The notes beneath the pieces are model-generated. The model saw only the letters and a program-made list of their open reading frames with translations. It was not told where the DNA came from and did not search any database. The position numbers were made by a program, and so were the translations under genes. A stretch of DNA of 64,000 nucleotides from Halichondria panicea (lineage: Eukaryota > Porifera > Demospongiae > Suberitida > Halichondriidae). The stretch spans positions 3,398,646 to 3,462,645 of the forward strand of contig NC_087391.1 of NCBI RefSeq assembly GCF_963675165.1, written 5' to 3'. Of the stretch, positions 12,417 through 22,800 are shown one piece after another. How positions within the stretch are numbered: the first letter of the stretch is position 1; every line of letters starts with the position of its first letter.

Positions 12417-12656
12417 TATTTTGGTTCTTCGAACCGGATACTTTCCGAACTGTAACTACTCAACTGGTTCTATCTTAGATTGTCGATTGTGATTTACGTT
12501 CTACCGTCACTGTGACCATTTGCCATTGGGCACGATACGATTACCGATCGACTTTTGATACGATACTCGTTAACTGCCACTGGGCACGATTGAACAATCG
12601 ACTGTCGATATAACTGTCGCGATACTCGCTAACCTCCTCAAAGTTACCTGCTAACA

Positions 12657-14100
12657 ATGAGCAAATCAGATCAACCAACACTCTCTACTCTCCGCAAACG
12701 AAGAGGGGCCTCTATCACTCGTTTGAATACTAAGTTGAAAGACCTTGAAACCATGGTCCACGAACCTACAGCTTTGCCCAACGGATGGCTCAAAAGCTAG
12801 ACATTCTTGATGCAGAATTTAAGAAACATCATTATGCTGATCGATGCTATTGAGGCAGAAGTGCTTAATAAAGAACAAGATGTGCTTGATCGACACGATG
12901 ATGACATGATTAACCTTGCAATGAACAATTTGTAATTTGTCTTCCGATTCTGGTGCAAAAATGGTTGCTTTACGCAGGGTAACACCCCTTAGAACAAACA
13001 GTGGATTCTGAGATCAGTAGACTGACAACTGAGTCAGCCGAACTCCATCAATATCAAGAACATATCTCAGATTGCAAGAAGAAACTTGGAGAAATCTGCC
13101 AAACTCTGGACTGAGGGAAGGGTTGAAACTTCCACCAACTCTTTGGAAAGGGAAGTCTTCGATTGCAGTCTGCAACTCAAGAAACTCATTCTCACCCCAG
13201 CCACTCCTCCATCTATGGACTTTAACCACAACAGCTTCAAGGGGAGTCAGATTGCCTAAGTTCCCACCTAATCTCCTAAATTGGCGAACTTTCGGGAACA
13301 ATTTAGCATTTCTATTCACGACCGTTCCAGTCTCTCTGACACAGAAAAATTAGTTTACCTCAGACAATCACTCAAGGACGGCACGGCAAAGAAAGTAATC
13401 GAGGGTCTGTCTCAATCCGGAGATCAGTACACTCAAGCAATTGATTGCCTAACATTTCGTTATGATCGTCCCAGAATAATCCACCAGACTCACGTCAAGA
13501 ATATTATCGAAATTTCCTCACTGAAAGAAGGCTCTGGGAAGGAACTTCGCTATTTACATGACACTGCGCAGCAGCACCTTAGAGCTCTCAAGGCCATGGG
13601 TCAGGAACCTTCTGGATCTTTCATCACTTTTATGTTAGAACTGAAGCTAGATCACTCCACAGAAATACCAAAGATCTGTTGGAATTTATCAACCTTAGAG
13701 CACAATGTATGTCAGTGAGTCCAGGCGATATCCACCTCATACGCTACCGATGTTAACTGCACTCTTTGCAAGAATGAAAAGCACCCTCTCTACGTATGCA
13801 CTCGCTTCAATTCTCTTCCTCGAGACAAAATGGTGTCCCTTATTAAGACGAGTGAACTCTGTCTCAATTGCCTTCGTCCAGGACATTCCTCCAGGCAGTG
13901 TCCCAGTTTGAACAGATGCAGGAAATGTCAAAAACCTCATCATACACTCATTCACAGTGAGAACAAAGAAGATAATTTGAGTCAATCAGACTTTAAGGGC
14001 TCCCAATCCACAACTAGAGACCACGGTATCCAGCAATACGGCAGCTGGGATCGTTTTCAACTCTCTACTGATGACATGTCAAGTCTTCATCAAGGCTCCT
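12657..14100 (+). pseudogene. BEL/Pao gag
   Basis: The ATG at 12657 starts a Gag frame (MSKSDQPTLSTLRKRRGAS) that matches the minus-strand copy at 5257. Further blocks are a helical N-terminal region (IDAIEAEVLNKEQDVLDRH, about 12836-12895), the DUF1759-like core (13281-13718; FREQFSISIHDRSSLSD) and two zinc-knuckle-like motifs (CLNCLRPGHSSRQC, 13860-13900; CRKCQKPHHTLIH, 13918-13956). There are frameshifts near 12800, 13000-13280 and 13700. Confidence 0.82.
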
Positions 14101-16282
14101 GATGGTTCTTTTGTTAAGGCTCGTGCATTGCTTGATTCGGCTTCGTCCACTTCATTCATCTCCGAGCGTATAACCTAAAGCCTATGTTTGCCCCGTTCCC
14201 GTCACAATATTCGTATCTCTGGTATCGCTGGACTCTCGCATCAATCTCCGTTGCAGACTGTCGCTACACTCAATGTGTCCTCCATCCATACCACTAGCAA
14301 GGGTATAGCTGTTGTTGTCTTGCGATCTACCAATTCAACCAGTACAATTCAATACTCACCTCGATGACCTCAAGCTGGCTGACCCAGACTTTGGGCAGCC
14401 TGTAAGAATTGATGTACTACTTGGAATTGATGTCTACACTGATGCGATGCAACATGGCCGGCGGTCTGGACCTCCTGGATCACCAGCCGCCTTTGAAACC
14501 ATATTTGATTTAGCTGGAAAAATTGACTCGCATGCATTGACTCGCTCGCATGCCTCCACTCATGTCACAATTGTTTCTCACCACATCAGGCAACGACTTA
14601 CTCAGACAATTCTGGGATTCATCTAATCTATCCTCGGATGAGCGTTCTGTAATCCAGCACTTCAAGGATACTCACACTCGTACTGAAGAAGGACGATTCA
14701 TTGTACCTTTACCTAAGAAGCCTAAATCCAAACCACTTGGAGAATCAAGATCTCAGGCCGTGAGAAGGTTTCTATCACTGGAAAAATCACTATGCTCAAA
14801 GGGTCAATTTAAGGAAGAGATGGAACACGCAGAGCCGGTTCCTCTAATCGAGCTCTCCTCCTGAAGAAGAGTTTTACCGCCGTCAGAAAGGAGCATAGCA
14901 CCACTACCAAAATCAGAGCCGTGTTTGATGCTTCAGCTAAATCTGCAAGCGGTGTCTCGCTGAATGATATTTTACTTGTCGGACCAACTGTCCACTCTAC
15001 TCTTATCGATATCCTCCTGAGATTCAGATTTCATCGCGTGGCCCTAACTGCTGACATAAGTAAAATGTATCGTGCGATAGAGCTAATCCCCCTGACCGTG
15101 ATCTTCACAGATTCGTTTGGAGAAAGACGCTCTATCGCATGACAAGAGTTACCTTTGGAGTCTCTGCATCTTCATTTGCTGCAAATATGTCCCAAACGCT
15201 CTTGATTGAGGAAATGGAATTCCAGTGAATCGACAGTTCTGGGATGCTAAACCAACTCAACAATTACCTAATCCTGATCTGTATACGAAGACATTAGGAA
15301 TTGAGTGGAATGCCACTCAACCCAGAGTTGCCCCCTATTGCAAACATCACCAAGCGAGCACTAGTTTGACGTTTTAGGATGGTTTTCACGTACTATCATC
15401 AAAGTCAAGATACTTCTTCAGCAATTGTGGGAACAGAAAGTCGATTGGGATGATCCTGTGCCACAAGCGATCCTTGACGCTTGGCTACAATGGCGCTCTG
15501 AGTTGCATCTTCTTACGAACAAGCACATTCCACGATGCCATTTGACAAGAATTCTCAAATCGTCTCAATGCAACTCCACGGATTTAGCGATGCCTCTGAG
15601 CGTGCTTATGCCGCAGTCATCTATCTCAGGATGATTGACTCCTCGAGTAATGTTCAAACTTCATTGGTGATATCCAAAACCAAGGTAGCTCCTATTAAGC
15701 GATTGACAATTCCTTGACTCGAAGTGCCTACCTGCTAATGCAACTTCTACACTATGTTTGCCAATTATTCAAACTACCACTCAGCTCTGTTTTTGCTTGG
15801 ACCATTGTCCTCAATTGGCTCATAGGAAGTCCACGAAGATTCAAGACCTACATTAGAAACAGAATTTCCTACATTGTTGACCCCATCAGTCCAGAACGAT
15901 GGAGTCATGTTAGTGGTATTGAAAACCCAGCCGACTCTGCATCCAGAGGTCTTTTCCCATCGGAGCTCCTGGAACATTCATTGTGGTGAAATGGTCCCTC
16001 ATGGCTCAAATTGCCATCCGATGACTGGCCAAAGTCCTTACTAACTCCAAACGTGAGTAGCGATGAAGAGAAAGAAGTTGCTCTCCATTTGGTGACACAA
16101 TCTCAGTCACCAGTAATTCCCTTTGAGCAATACTCTGATTTCAATGACCTCAAGCGTGTCACTGCGTGGATCCTTCGACTTTCGAAGAACTGCCGCTTGG
16201 GCAAGCAAGGAAGATGTCTTACTCCCTCACTGATATATAGTACCCGCTACACTAAAAGACCATCTGGTCTTGGCCGGCGGTG
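14078..16282 (+). pseudogene. BEL/Pao pol: protease, reverse transcriptase, RNase H
   Basis: Aspartic protease region: the active-site-like box ARALLDSASSTSFIS lies at about 14120-14165, followed by the conserved VRIDVLLGID block (14401-14440). Reverse transcriptase pieces: KIRAVFDASAKSASG (about 14910) and ALTADISKMYRAIEL (about 15045), where the Asp of ADI is the first catalytic residue. The region that should carry the YxDD box (about 15180-15400) is badly decayed. RNase H: HGFSDASERAYAAVIY (about 15573). A downstream block ending in NPADSASRG (about 15930) is typical of BEL/Pao Pol. Several frameshifts and stops are present, and the integrase is missing. Confidence 0.82.
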
Positions 16283-16582
16283 TATGAATGCAATATTAAC
16301 TGATTTACACTATCACCTCTCATGTAATCTCTGTTATGTTTGTTCTTGTCATGTGCTCTTGTGCAATCTACTGGAATGTTCTAGAAATCTCCATGTCCAT
16401 ATCTGTGTCTCCCCATGCTCTATTTTTTAGTGTCATTTTTTGTTGGTCTCTGCACCACATGGTAAAATCTCTATGAGTATTAAGTTGAAGTAAATCTGAT
16501 GTGTGAGCCTATAGCTAGTATAGACTAGGTTACATTAATTGCCTAGGCTACTGGCTAGCTATAGAACTGTCAGAACTCAACA
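16281..16582 (+). repeat. 3' LTR of the BEL/Pao element
   Basis: This is a 302-bp direct repeat of the 5' LTR, starting TGTATGAATGCAATATTAAC and ending AACTCAACA. It is followed by the target duplication CTGGT. Confidence 0.85.
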
Positions 16583-17137
16583 CTGGTATTTCATATATTC
16601 CGTCCGCAGACTAAGAGAAAACCTGCCTATCGTTCTTCAATTGGTAGTGAGGATATCGAGATCCACACACATAGCAGATGGAAATCCTGTTCGTTTGCGT
16701 ACCCAAGAGCCAATTATGAAACAGAAATTGAACCCAGCACACCTTGTTACACCAGCAAAGCCACTGCCCTATGTCTCACCGCTTGGGCACACGTTAGATT
16801 TTCCCAAGCCACCTTCCTAAATCAAAAGTAAGCAGTGGATTGAATCAGCAGAGAAAAAACAAAAGGAGAAAAAGGAGATTGAACGACAGAAAGAAGAGAG
16901 AAGGATTCAGCGGGAAGAGAAAAAGATTCAGCGGGAAGAACAAAAGAAAAAAGCACCGATGAAGAAGAAGAAAACTACAGGTGAATATTTGTATTGTGCA
17001 TGTATTTTAAATGTATTTTAAGTCTGTCTCTCCTCGGTACAATTAGTGTTTTCATAATTCAGGCCCCACGAACTGTGGTTTCTTGAACTTGTCTCAGGCT
17101 GAAAGTGTATTTTGATGCCTCTATATATTTCTCTTAG

Positions 17138-18965
17138 ATCCAAACTTGACTGAATGGATACACACTTACAAAGGGTGATGAAGACACTCTAACGAATGGC
17201 AAATGGTTGTCTGCAAGTCATATCAGTCATAGATTAAGGAAGGAGAGGGATATGAAACGTAGGAATCTTCGAAAAACATCCGCGTTTCGCCTACGTCATG
17301 TTTTTGTCCCCGCCGCCCACGGACTTCTTTTCATTTTTTCATCCTCCAAGAACAAAATGCTCACAAGAAACCATGGCAAGTACAAGTATATCGCCTCCTG
17401 TGAAGTCATTCGAGGAGCTATAACATCCTTTATAGAGGATGTAAATCTGATTCCTTCTGATATTAACACTAGGGCCAAAGAATTTGTATTGTTATGGACA
17501 TACAATAGCCACTTCAAATCACTCTTCACTGTTAAGCAATGGGTAATCACTACTGGTTGACGGCTGGTGGTAGCAGCGGAGCTAATTTTACACAACTTCA
17601 TACAAAGAGAAGTCATCCCTGGGGCAATTTCAGGGTTTACGCAACTGGGGATTTCGTAGGAGATCACTCAGATGTACATTTGGTTCAATTTGGGGTGTGT
17701 GAAATAGTTTCAGAGTCTAGACTTGTGTCAGTATTCTCATGTGAGTCAATATGAGTTGTGCTTGACTTGCTTGTGTCGGTATTCTTGTGTGACTCATTTA
17801 AAATAGTCGCATTTTTTGAGGTTCTTTCCAGTCTCTTCTTGCGGGCCCGGTCCTTTCGACGAGTCAGAGGCATTTTCAAGCCTATACAAAGAATTTAGGT
17901 GTGTCAGTATTTCTCTAAAAACTTTACTGGCAAAGTTGAGACCAGCTAATAAAACATTGAAGTATAGCCATTAAATTTTATTTACTTTACGTTAAATGGC
18001 ATGTTTCTGCCAGCCAATCGAATTAATCCCAAAAGTAAGTATCACCAGTCCATGTCTTATAAGCATTAGAAGATATTCAATGCTAATAAAAACTTTTGCA
18101 TGCATTTACCCAAACAGTCAAATTACATGAAATCAAGACAAAAACAGCTATAAAAAGCGCCTTACCTTGAAATTTTCTCCAAAAAATGCACAAGGCAGGC
18201 ATCATATGAACAAAACCTCCCTGAATGGTCGTCTCTTCTAGCAGAGTTTTTCGTGCAGCTGAGTTACGCTTTTTCTCTAACTAATTAAAAAGCGAAACGC
18301 GGATTGAGATCAAAGGACTTCTAACCACAAGCATCAAGTGGCACGTGATCAGCTGCCGTTTCCTATCCCTCTCCTTCCTTAATCTATATATCAGTGCAGC
18401 TGCTTACCCTCGACAAAACGGTCTTCTATATAGAGATAGGAAGACCTGGCTGTCAGTTTCGGATGAGTTTTTGCAGATTTTATGTGTTAACGACTGTCAC
18501 TGGGCTTGTGTTTCGAATGTATTTTCTGAACACGGAAGCGTTGATTTATACGACTCCCTGCATACCATCCTGACCGCATCAGCTCAGCAAGTTTGCACAA
18601 TTCTGAAGTCTCAACAGCATTCTGTGACCATCAACGTGGTTAATGTTCAAAAACAGATAGGATTGTGGACTGTATGTGGCTGCAGATTTGTGTTCAAGAA
18701 TCGATCCTTTCGAAAGCAGTTATGATCAATCAAGTATGCGAATTCACCTGAAAGAATGTTTCAAGAGCGAACCACCAACTCTCATCGTATTTTCAACGAT
18801 ATCAAGGAGAAAAGGCGGCTTGTCCACAGAAAGTCGGTTGAGTTGTTTTGCTTATGTCGAAGACCGGAGGTTTTGCCGATGGCCACGTGTAACATGTGGT
18901 ATCATGAAGGCTGCGTTCCGATTCCTGATGATGTGCTGTTATCCCCTGGATATGCTGCATAATTA
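17138..18965 (+). pseudogene. Ulp1-like cysteine protease plus PHD-like finger, interrupted by a DNA element
   Basis: An acceptor at 17137 (CTCTTAG) starts the region. The first part (GKWLSASHIS, to 17226) resumes after the insertion at 18395 with AAAYPRQNGL. The protease triad and helper are visible: His in DCHWACVSN (18498), Asp in LYDSL (about 18550), Gln in VQKQIG, and Cys in DCGLYVAADLC (18664). The last lies one frame away, so a 1-nt indel sits near 18660. Another frame change near 18765 leads into a finger with C-x-C spacing (LFCLCRRPE) and WYHEGC (about 18840-18925). That pattern resembles a shortened PHD finger; the closing W-x-C is unclear. Ulp1-PHD pairs occur in invertebrate transposon-related proteins. 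Decayed as it stands. Confidence 0.72.
17227..18388. mobile_element. DNA transposon inserted in the Ulp1-like exon
   Basis: Terminal inverted repeats (ATAGATTAAGGAAGGAGAGG at about 17229 and its complement at about 18368-18387) are flanked by direct duplications TATCAG (17221-17226 and 18389-18394). Excision restores the Ulp1-like frame exactly. Inside are open stretches on both strands (17207-17560 plus; 17667-17296 minus, 123 aa) that I do not recognise. It is about 1.16 kb, so probably non-autonomous. Confidence 0.8.
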
Positions 18966-18978
18966 AAAATTATTTGTA

Positions 18979-20580
18979 GGTTCTGAGCATACGACGTGTT
19001 CTAAGTCTGGTAAGTTTAGATATGCTGGTATTTATACTGCAGCTTCTCTGGGCTATCTCGTCTAAGCGGTATAATTAACAATTAACTTTTACACTCTATG
19101 TTCGTCACTAGCCACGACTATGTCTGATAGTGAGGATGACGTGTCTGGGATAGAAGTCAAAGGTGCATATTTTTAAGTGAAATTCACACCCGGAATTTTC
19201 AGAGAAAAGGGGGCACACCAGCGCCAAGATTGTAGGAGTCAAAAGTTAGTTTTTTGCCCACGTGTTGTGTTTATGTAGCAAATTTTCCAGCTACTGCTGA
19301 CAAGACAAGATCTACCTCTACGTCTACAAAGGGTATCTGATTTCGAAATGTGCATTATCGTGTACATAATAATGGCATGAACGTCTTACAATTGTGCAGA
19401 GCCCAAGAGAAGAAGGTGTCAAGCAATGCCCAAGACTGCAGGTACACCGGGTTTGTTTAATGACTACCCTTAGTGTTACGTCTGCGAAGGGTATTAATAT
19501 TAATGTCCCAATAATTATTTTACGTACATATATACGTGGCATACTGTGACATACCATTTCCAGAGCCCAATATGACAATCGGAAGAGGGGGTACACCAGA
19601 CGTCAAGGTTCATTGCCCAGTCCCATTCCCGCTACTCTTGACGAGACTAGAGGTGTTAAGAGCGTCAAAGGTATCAGTGACGTGTATACACGTGACATAA
19701 AAGTCTTACATTTTTTCAGAACCCAAGAGGAGAGCAGTGCCGTAGTCACACTGGGTTTGTTTATGTTGCTCAATCACAGTATTATGTTTTAATTAATGTA
19801 TCTCATTATTCCAGCTACTCTTGACGACACTAGAGGTGTTACGTCTGTTAAGAGCATCAAAGGTATCAGTGACGTGTATGCCAATACACGTGGCATAAAA
19901 GTCTTACAATTTTCAGAACCCAAGAGGACTCTCAGAAGAGCAGTGCCCAAGGCTGTAGGGTCAAATGTTTGTTTATGTTGCTCAATCACAGTATTTAATT
20001 AATGATTCCAGCTACTTCTGCCGAGACGACCACCAATGGCACAGATCTTACATCTGCAAAAGGTATCGAATATGCCCATACGTATTGGTGTGAAGGTCAT
20101 ACAAATGTTCAGGGTCCAAAAGGCCAAGGTACTCTGGGAGTAGTTAAATTTCCAGTCACGTGCAGTGTTGTGGTTTTAATTGACGAGACTACCTCCGCTG
20201 TCCAAGGATGTGCTTATATTTATGTGGCATAAAAATCATCCAATCTTTCAGGGTTCAAAATGAAACTCAGAGGAGAGAGTAAACCTGGAAGTCAAAGGTT
20301 AGTTTAAATTCCAGTCACAGTGTTGTGTTTTAATTTATTCTAGCTGCTTCTGACAAGACTATCTCCGCTGTCCACGGTATCAAAGGTATTATTGATTTTA
20401 TTATACACTCTACTCTGTTCACAATTATACAAATGGTACGTAACTAGAGTTACTTTGTATCATACATGCAGAGCCAAAAAGAGTGTGGATGAAGGAAAAA
20501 AGGTATTTCTGTCAATGTGTTATTCTCAGCAACATTTCTACTTTGTTTTTACAGTGTGGTTTCCGTTTGTATGAAGGTCC
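18979..20580 (+). CDS. Tandem mini-exon series downstream of the PHD-like finger
   Basis: A small exon at about 18979-19010 (SEHTTCSKS) is followed by a series of alternating mini-exons. Type x encodes versions of ATLDETRGV..SVK and type y encodes versions of EPKRR.(A)VPK(A)G. Examples: x at 19815-19862, 20012-20062 and 20342-20385; y at 19399-19440, 19918-19959 and 20471-20502. Acceptors are (T)TTCAG or TTCCAG. Most donors read AAAG/GTAT or nearby GT. The exons I could count (42, 48, 51 nt) are multiples of three and enter and leave in phase 1. The product would be a Thr/Lys/Arg-rich repetitive tail. A last exon begins at 20554 (CGFRLYEG). Some units have a poor donor or acceptor, so not all may be used. 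It could be the C-terminal tail of the pogo-Ulp1-PHD gene or a separate gene. Confidence 0.6.
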
Positions 20581-20589
20581 GCCCACCAC

Positions 20590-20890
20590 TGTTTCACAAC
20601 AATGAAATTTCACCACTTAGTTGTCTAAGTACAAGATAATAATGACAAGATAATACATTCCTCCTAAACCACAAACTAGTGGAAGTTGAGGGCTGTTTTA
20701 GAGCATCCATTGTGGAGGGGGGTTCCTAAGTATGTGAAAAATGTGACTGTGTGGAAGTTATGCAGATCCGCCCACTTCCGGCCAAAACTCTCTAAAACTC
20801 AATTAATTCAAAAGACACACATTCTGTATAGGGCAGGTTAGTTCAATGTCAATGTACAGTGCATTAATTATGCTAGTTAGTTCAATGTTC
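20590..20890. other. Spacer with repeat C fragment, no gene
   Basis: No coding sequence was recognised. About 20753-20790 (GCAGATCCGCCCACTTCCGGCC) recurs in inverted form at 34095-34125. Confidence 0.55.
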
Positions 20891-21332
20891 AAGGATCAGT
20901 GGCCTGTTATCAGTGACTCACTGATCACTAAATCGATTGGGAGGGAAGTTGCTTTTGAGGCCTTTCCTGCAGTTGAATGAGCTCCTCTGATGGCTTGGAT
21001 TGAAGATCTTAGGAGTGAGAACGAGAGGCGGCATCTCAGCCAATTCATTGTGGAGGTATAGGATTGGTCCCATTTTGCGGCCAGGAGGGTGGCAAGACGC
21101 TTGTAAGTGGATGTTGAAGCGGGGCCAAGGCCTCCTGTTGATGACATCACGAGTGGTGTGAAGGAAGAGTGCTCTATTTCTTGGATTCGACTTTCATAAG
21201 CACGTTTCTTTACCATTTCGTGTTTTCTGTAGGGGTTGGTCTGTCTGTTTGAGGCTGCATGGGGGTTAAACACGCGCACATCAAAGTAGGTGCGTTCGAA
21301 GCGGCCTCCCCATAGCCCATTTGCGGCAATGT

Positions 21333-22235
21333 CTAGGCGAGCTCCTTCTGTGATGTTCCTGGGAGGTGCTCTCCTGAGATTGGCTGCAAGTGTGGTTCGA
21401 TGCATACATTGTTGCAGACTTCTGATAGGAGGTTGGCCGTTATGTCTCTGATTTCGTTGTGACGTAGTGATGGAAACCCTCCCTTGGGGCATGATAATAC
21501 GTGTTCGACAGAGAACGTTTTTCCGCATTTACAGTTAGTAGGGGTGCTTGAAGGTAGCCAGCCGTATCTCAGGCATAGGGCGTCCCGGAAAGCACATTTG
21601 TGTAGGTTAAAACCAAATTCTGACACTGGAAGGGCGGTCAGCCAGCTTGAGGCTCCTTTCTCCTGGGCTAGTGCCATTGAGTGTTGAAGGGTGCTAGAGA
21701 GTGTTGGCTTGAGGAGGCTGGCAGCTTCTAGTTGTTGTGAGCGCCTTTGTTTGTGTGTTTCCCCTTTGGCCTTAAGCTGGTTTTCACATACTTCTGGTGA
21801 GTAAGTGGTGGACTGTTCTAAAATCATGGTCTTCAAGGCGCTGGTGATTTTTTGCGAAGCTGAGTATTCCGCAGAGGAGCGTTTTGATGGGTTGTGTAGT
21901 CCTATTCCCCCCAGTCTCGCGGGCAAGGCTAATAGTTCTCTTTCGGTATCACTAGGGGGGAGCCTTCCTGTCATTTCCAGTGGCTCTAGGTGTTCACTTA
22001 TGTCAGGGGTCGTGCGGGAGAGATATGTCCATTTGCTTGCTAGTCCGTGGGTGATGGCTGCATGAGGTTCTGTTTCCGCGATGGTGGTCAACTTCTCAAG
22101 CTTCAGGCTCCACTCTGCCACCTTTTCCTTGGTGCACTTGTCAGAATATTCCTTGGAGCCAAGAGAGGTACCTAGATGGGGTTTTCCCTCCATAGATATA
22201 TATACTTGAGTACCTCTGAAGGCTGATACTGCCAA
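21333..22235 (-). pseudogene. Largest open segment of the retrotransposon: post-RT domain and nuclease
   Basis: A 300-codon open segment, with the next frame continuing at 21528-20896 (210 codons). It begins after the RT thumb (GKPHLGTSLGSKEY) and contains ERELLALPARLGGIGLHNP and EKGASSWLTALPVSEFG. It ends in the zinc-like CKCGKTFSVEHVLSC and RHNEIRDITANLL. The overlapping next frame gives EGARLDIAANGLWGGRFE, YFDVRVFNPHAASNR and SFTPLVMSSTGGLG, so a frameshift lies near 21360. Confidence 0.78.
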
Positions 22236-22239
22236 TTGG

Positions 22240-22800
22240 TAGTGAGGTGGCGTGGTGACTAGCCATGTCTTTGTGGCATTGGTATGGTAACTATAAGCCG
22301 GTCCTAGGGAAGTTAATTTGTCCCACTATGTCCGTAAGTCTTGCAGACGTCCCGAGGCGGAGGCATCATCCGCATACCAGACTTGCTGGACATCCTTAGG
22401 GAGGGAGTTGATGAGAGTTGATGAGAGGTGTAGGCATAGCCAATGGGTCCCCTTGCGTTGTGCCTTCCTGGGATAAGAGGGATGAGCCACCTACAAATAA
22501 ATCCGTTGGGTCACGGTACGTGTTGAACCGTTGCTAGGGCAACAAGTGAGTTGAACGCGTTGCTTAGCATCCACAAGCAGAACACCTTCAGTGTTTGAAT
22601 TCAAGAATGCTTCCCTCGTGGCGTGGACTGCTGCTTCTGCTCCTGCGATTTGTCCTGCGCACAGTTGTAGAGGGCCTGCGGCCTCCTGGATGTCTCCTCT
22701 GGTAACAAGCAGAATGGCCTTGGCGATAATTCTCCTTGCAGTCTCGCATACTCCGATCGGGCGGACACCCGGGTTTTTATCCAGTGCAATCAAGCGACAG
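22240..22800 (-). pseudogene. Reverse transcriptase domain of the same element
   Basis: The domain carries PGVRPIGVCETARRIIAK (fingers), EGVLLVDAK (catalytic Asp A), [13 protein letters not shown] and YADDASASG (catalytic pair). A stretch between the last two is deleted or shuffled: the TTGATGAGAG motif is duplicated at 22408-22426. A stop codon follows YADD within about 15 residues. Not functional as read. Confidence 0.82.

Larger units (their letters stand above)
12093..16582 (+). mobile_element. Full-length BEL/Pao LTR retrotransposon, decayed
   Basis: Two direct repeats serve as LTRs: 12093-12416 and 16281-16582. Both start TGT and end ACTCAACA. They are flanked by a 5-bp target duplication, CTGGT (12088-12092 and 16583-16587). 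Between them lie Gag, protease, reverse transcriptase and RNase H regions in the BEL/Pao order. The integrase is absent: coding homology stops near 16260, just before the 3' LTR. The LTRs differ by several indels and substitutions, so the insertion is old. It sits in the C-terminal part of the pogo-like gene, which continues at 16588. Confidence 0.9.
9798..16971 (+). pseudogene. pogo-like (DDE_1) transposase, interrupted by two insertions
   Basis: Fragments on plus are collinear with pogo/Tigger-type transposases. At 9798-10260 lie an N-terminal region (KYLTTMEEGELAHFL) and a CENPB-like part (RQPHITLRTPAQPRA). At 10261-10505 is the first catalytic block (IFNCDESGMPL, Asp codon 10285). At 11740-12092 are the second block (LLLLLDGCSSH, Asp codon 11804) and the third (SQPLDKG, Asp 11909). 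From 16588 to 16971 runs a C-terminal tail ending in a Lys/Glu-rich segment. Two elements sit inside: 10506-11739 and 12093-16582. The sequence resumes in register after each. There are small frameshifts (near 10480, and stops near 10080). The last part ends in a good phase-1 donor (ACAG/GTGAAT at 16979). The next acceptor, at 17138, leads into the Ulp1-like region, so this may be the first half of a larger gene. Confidence 0.82.
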
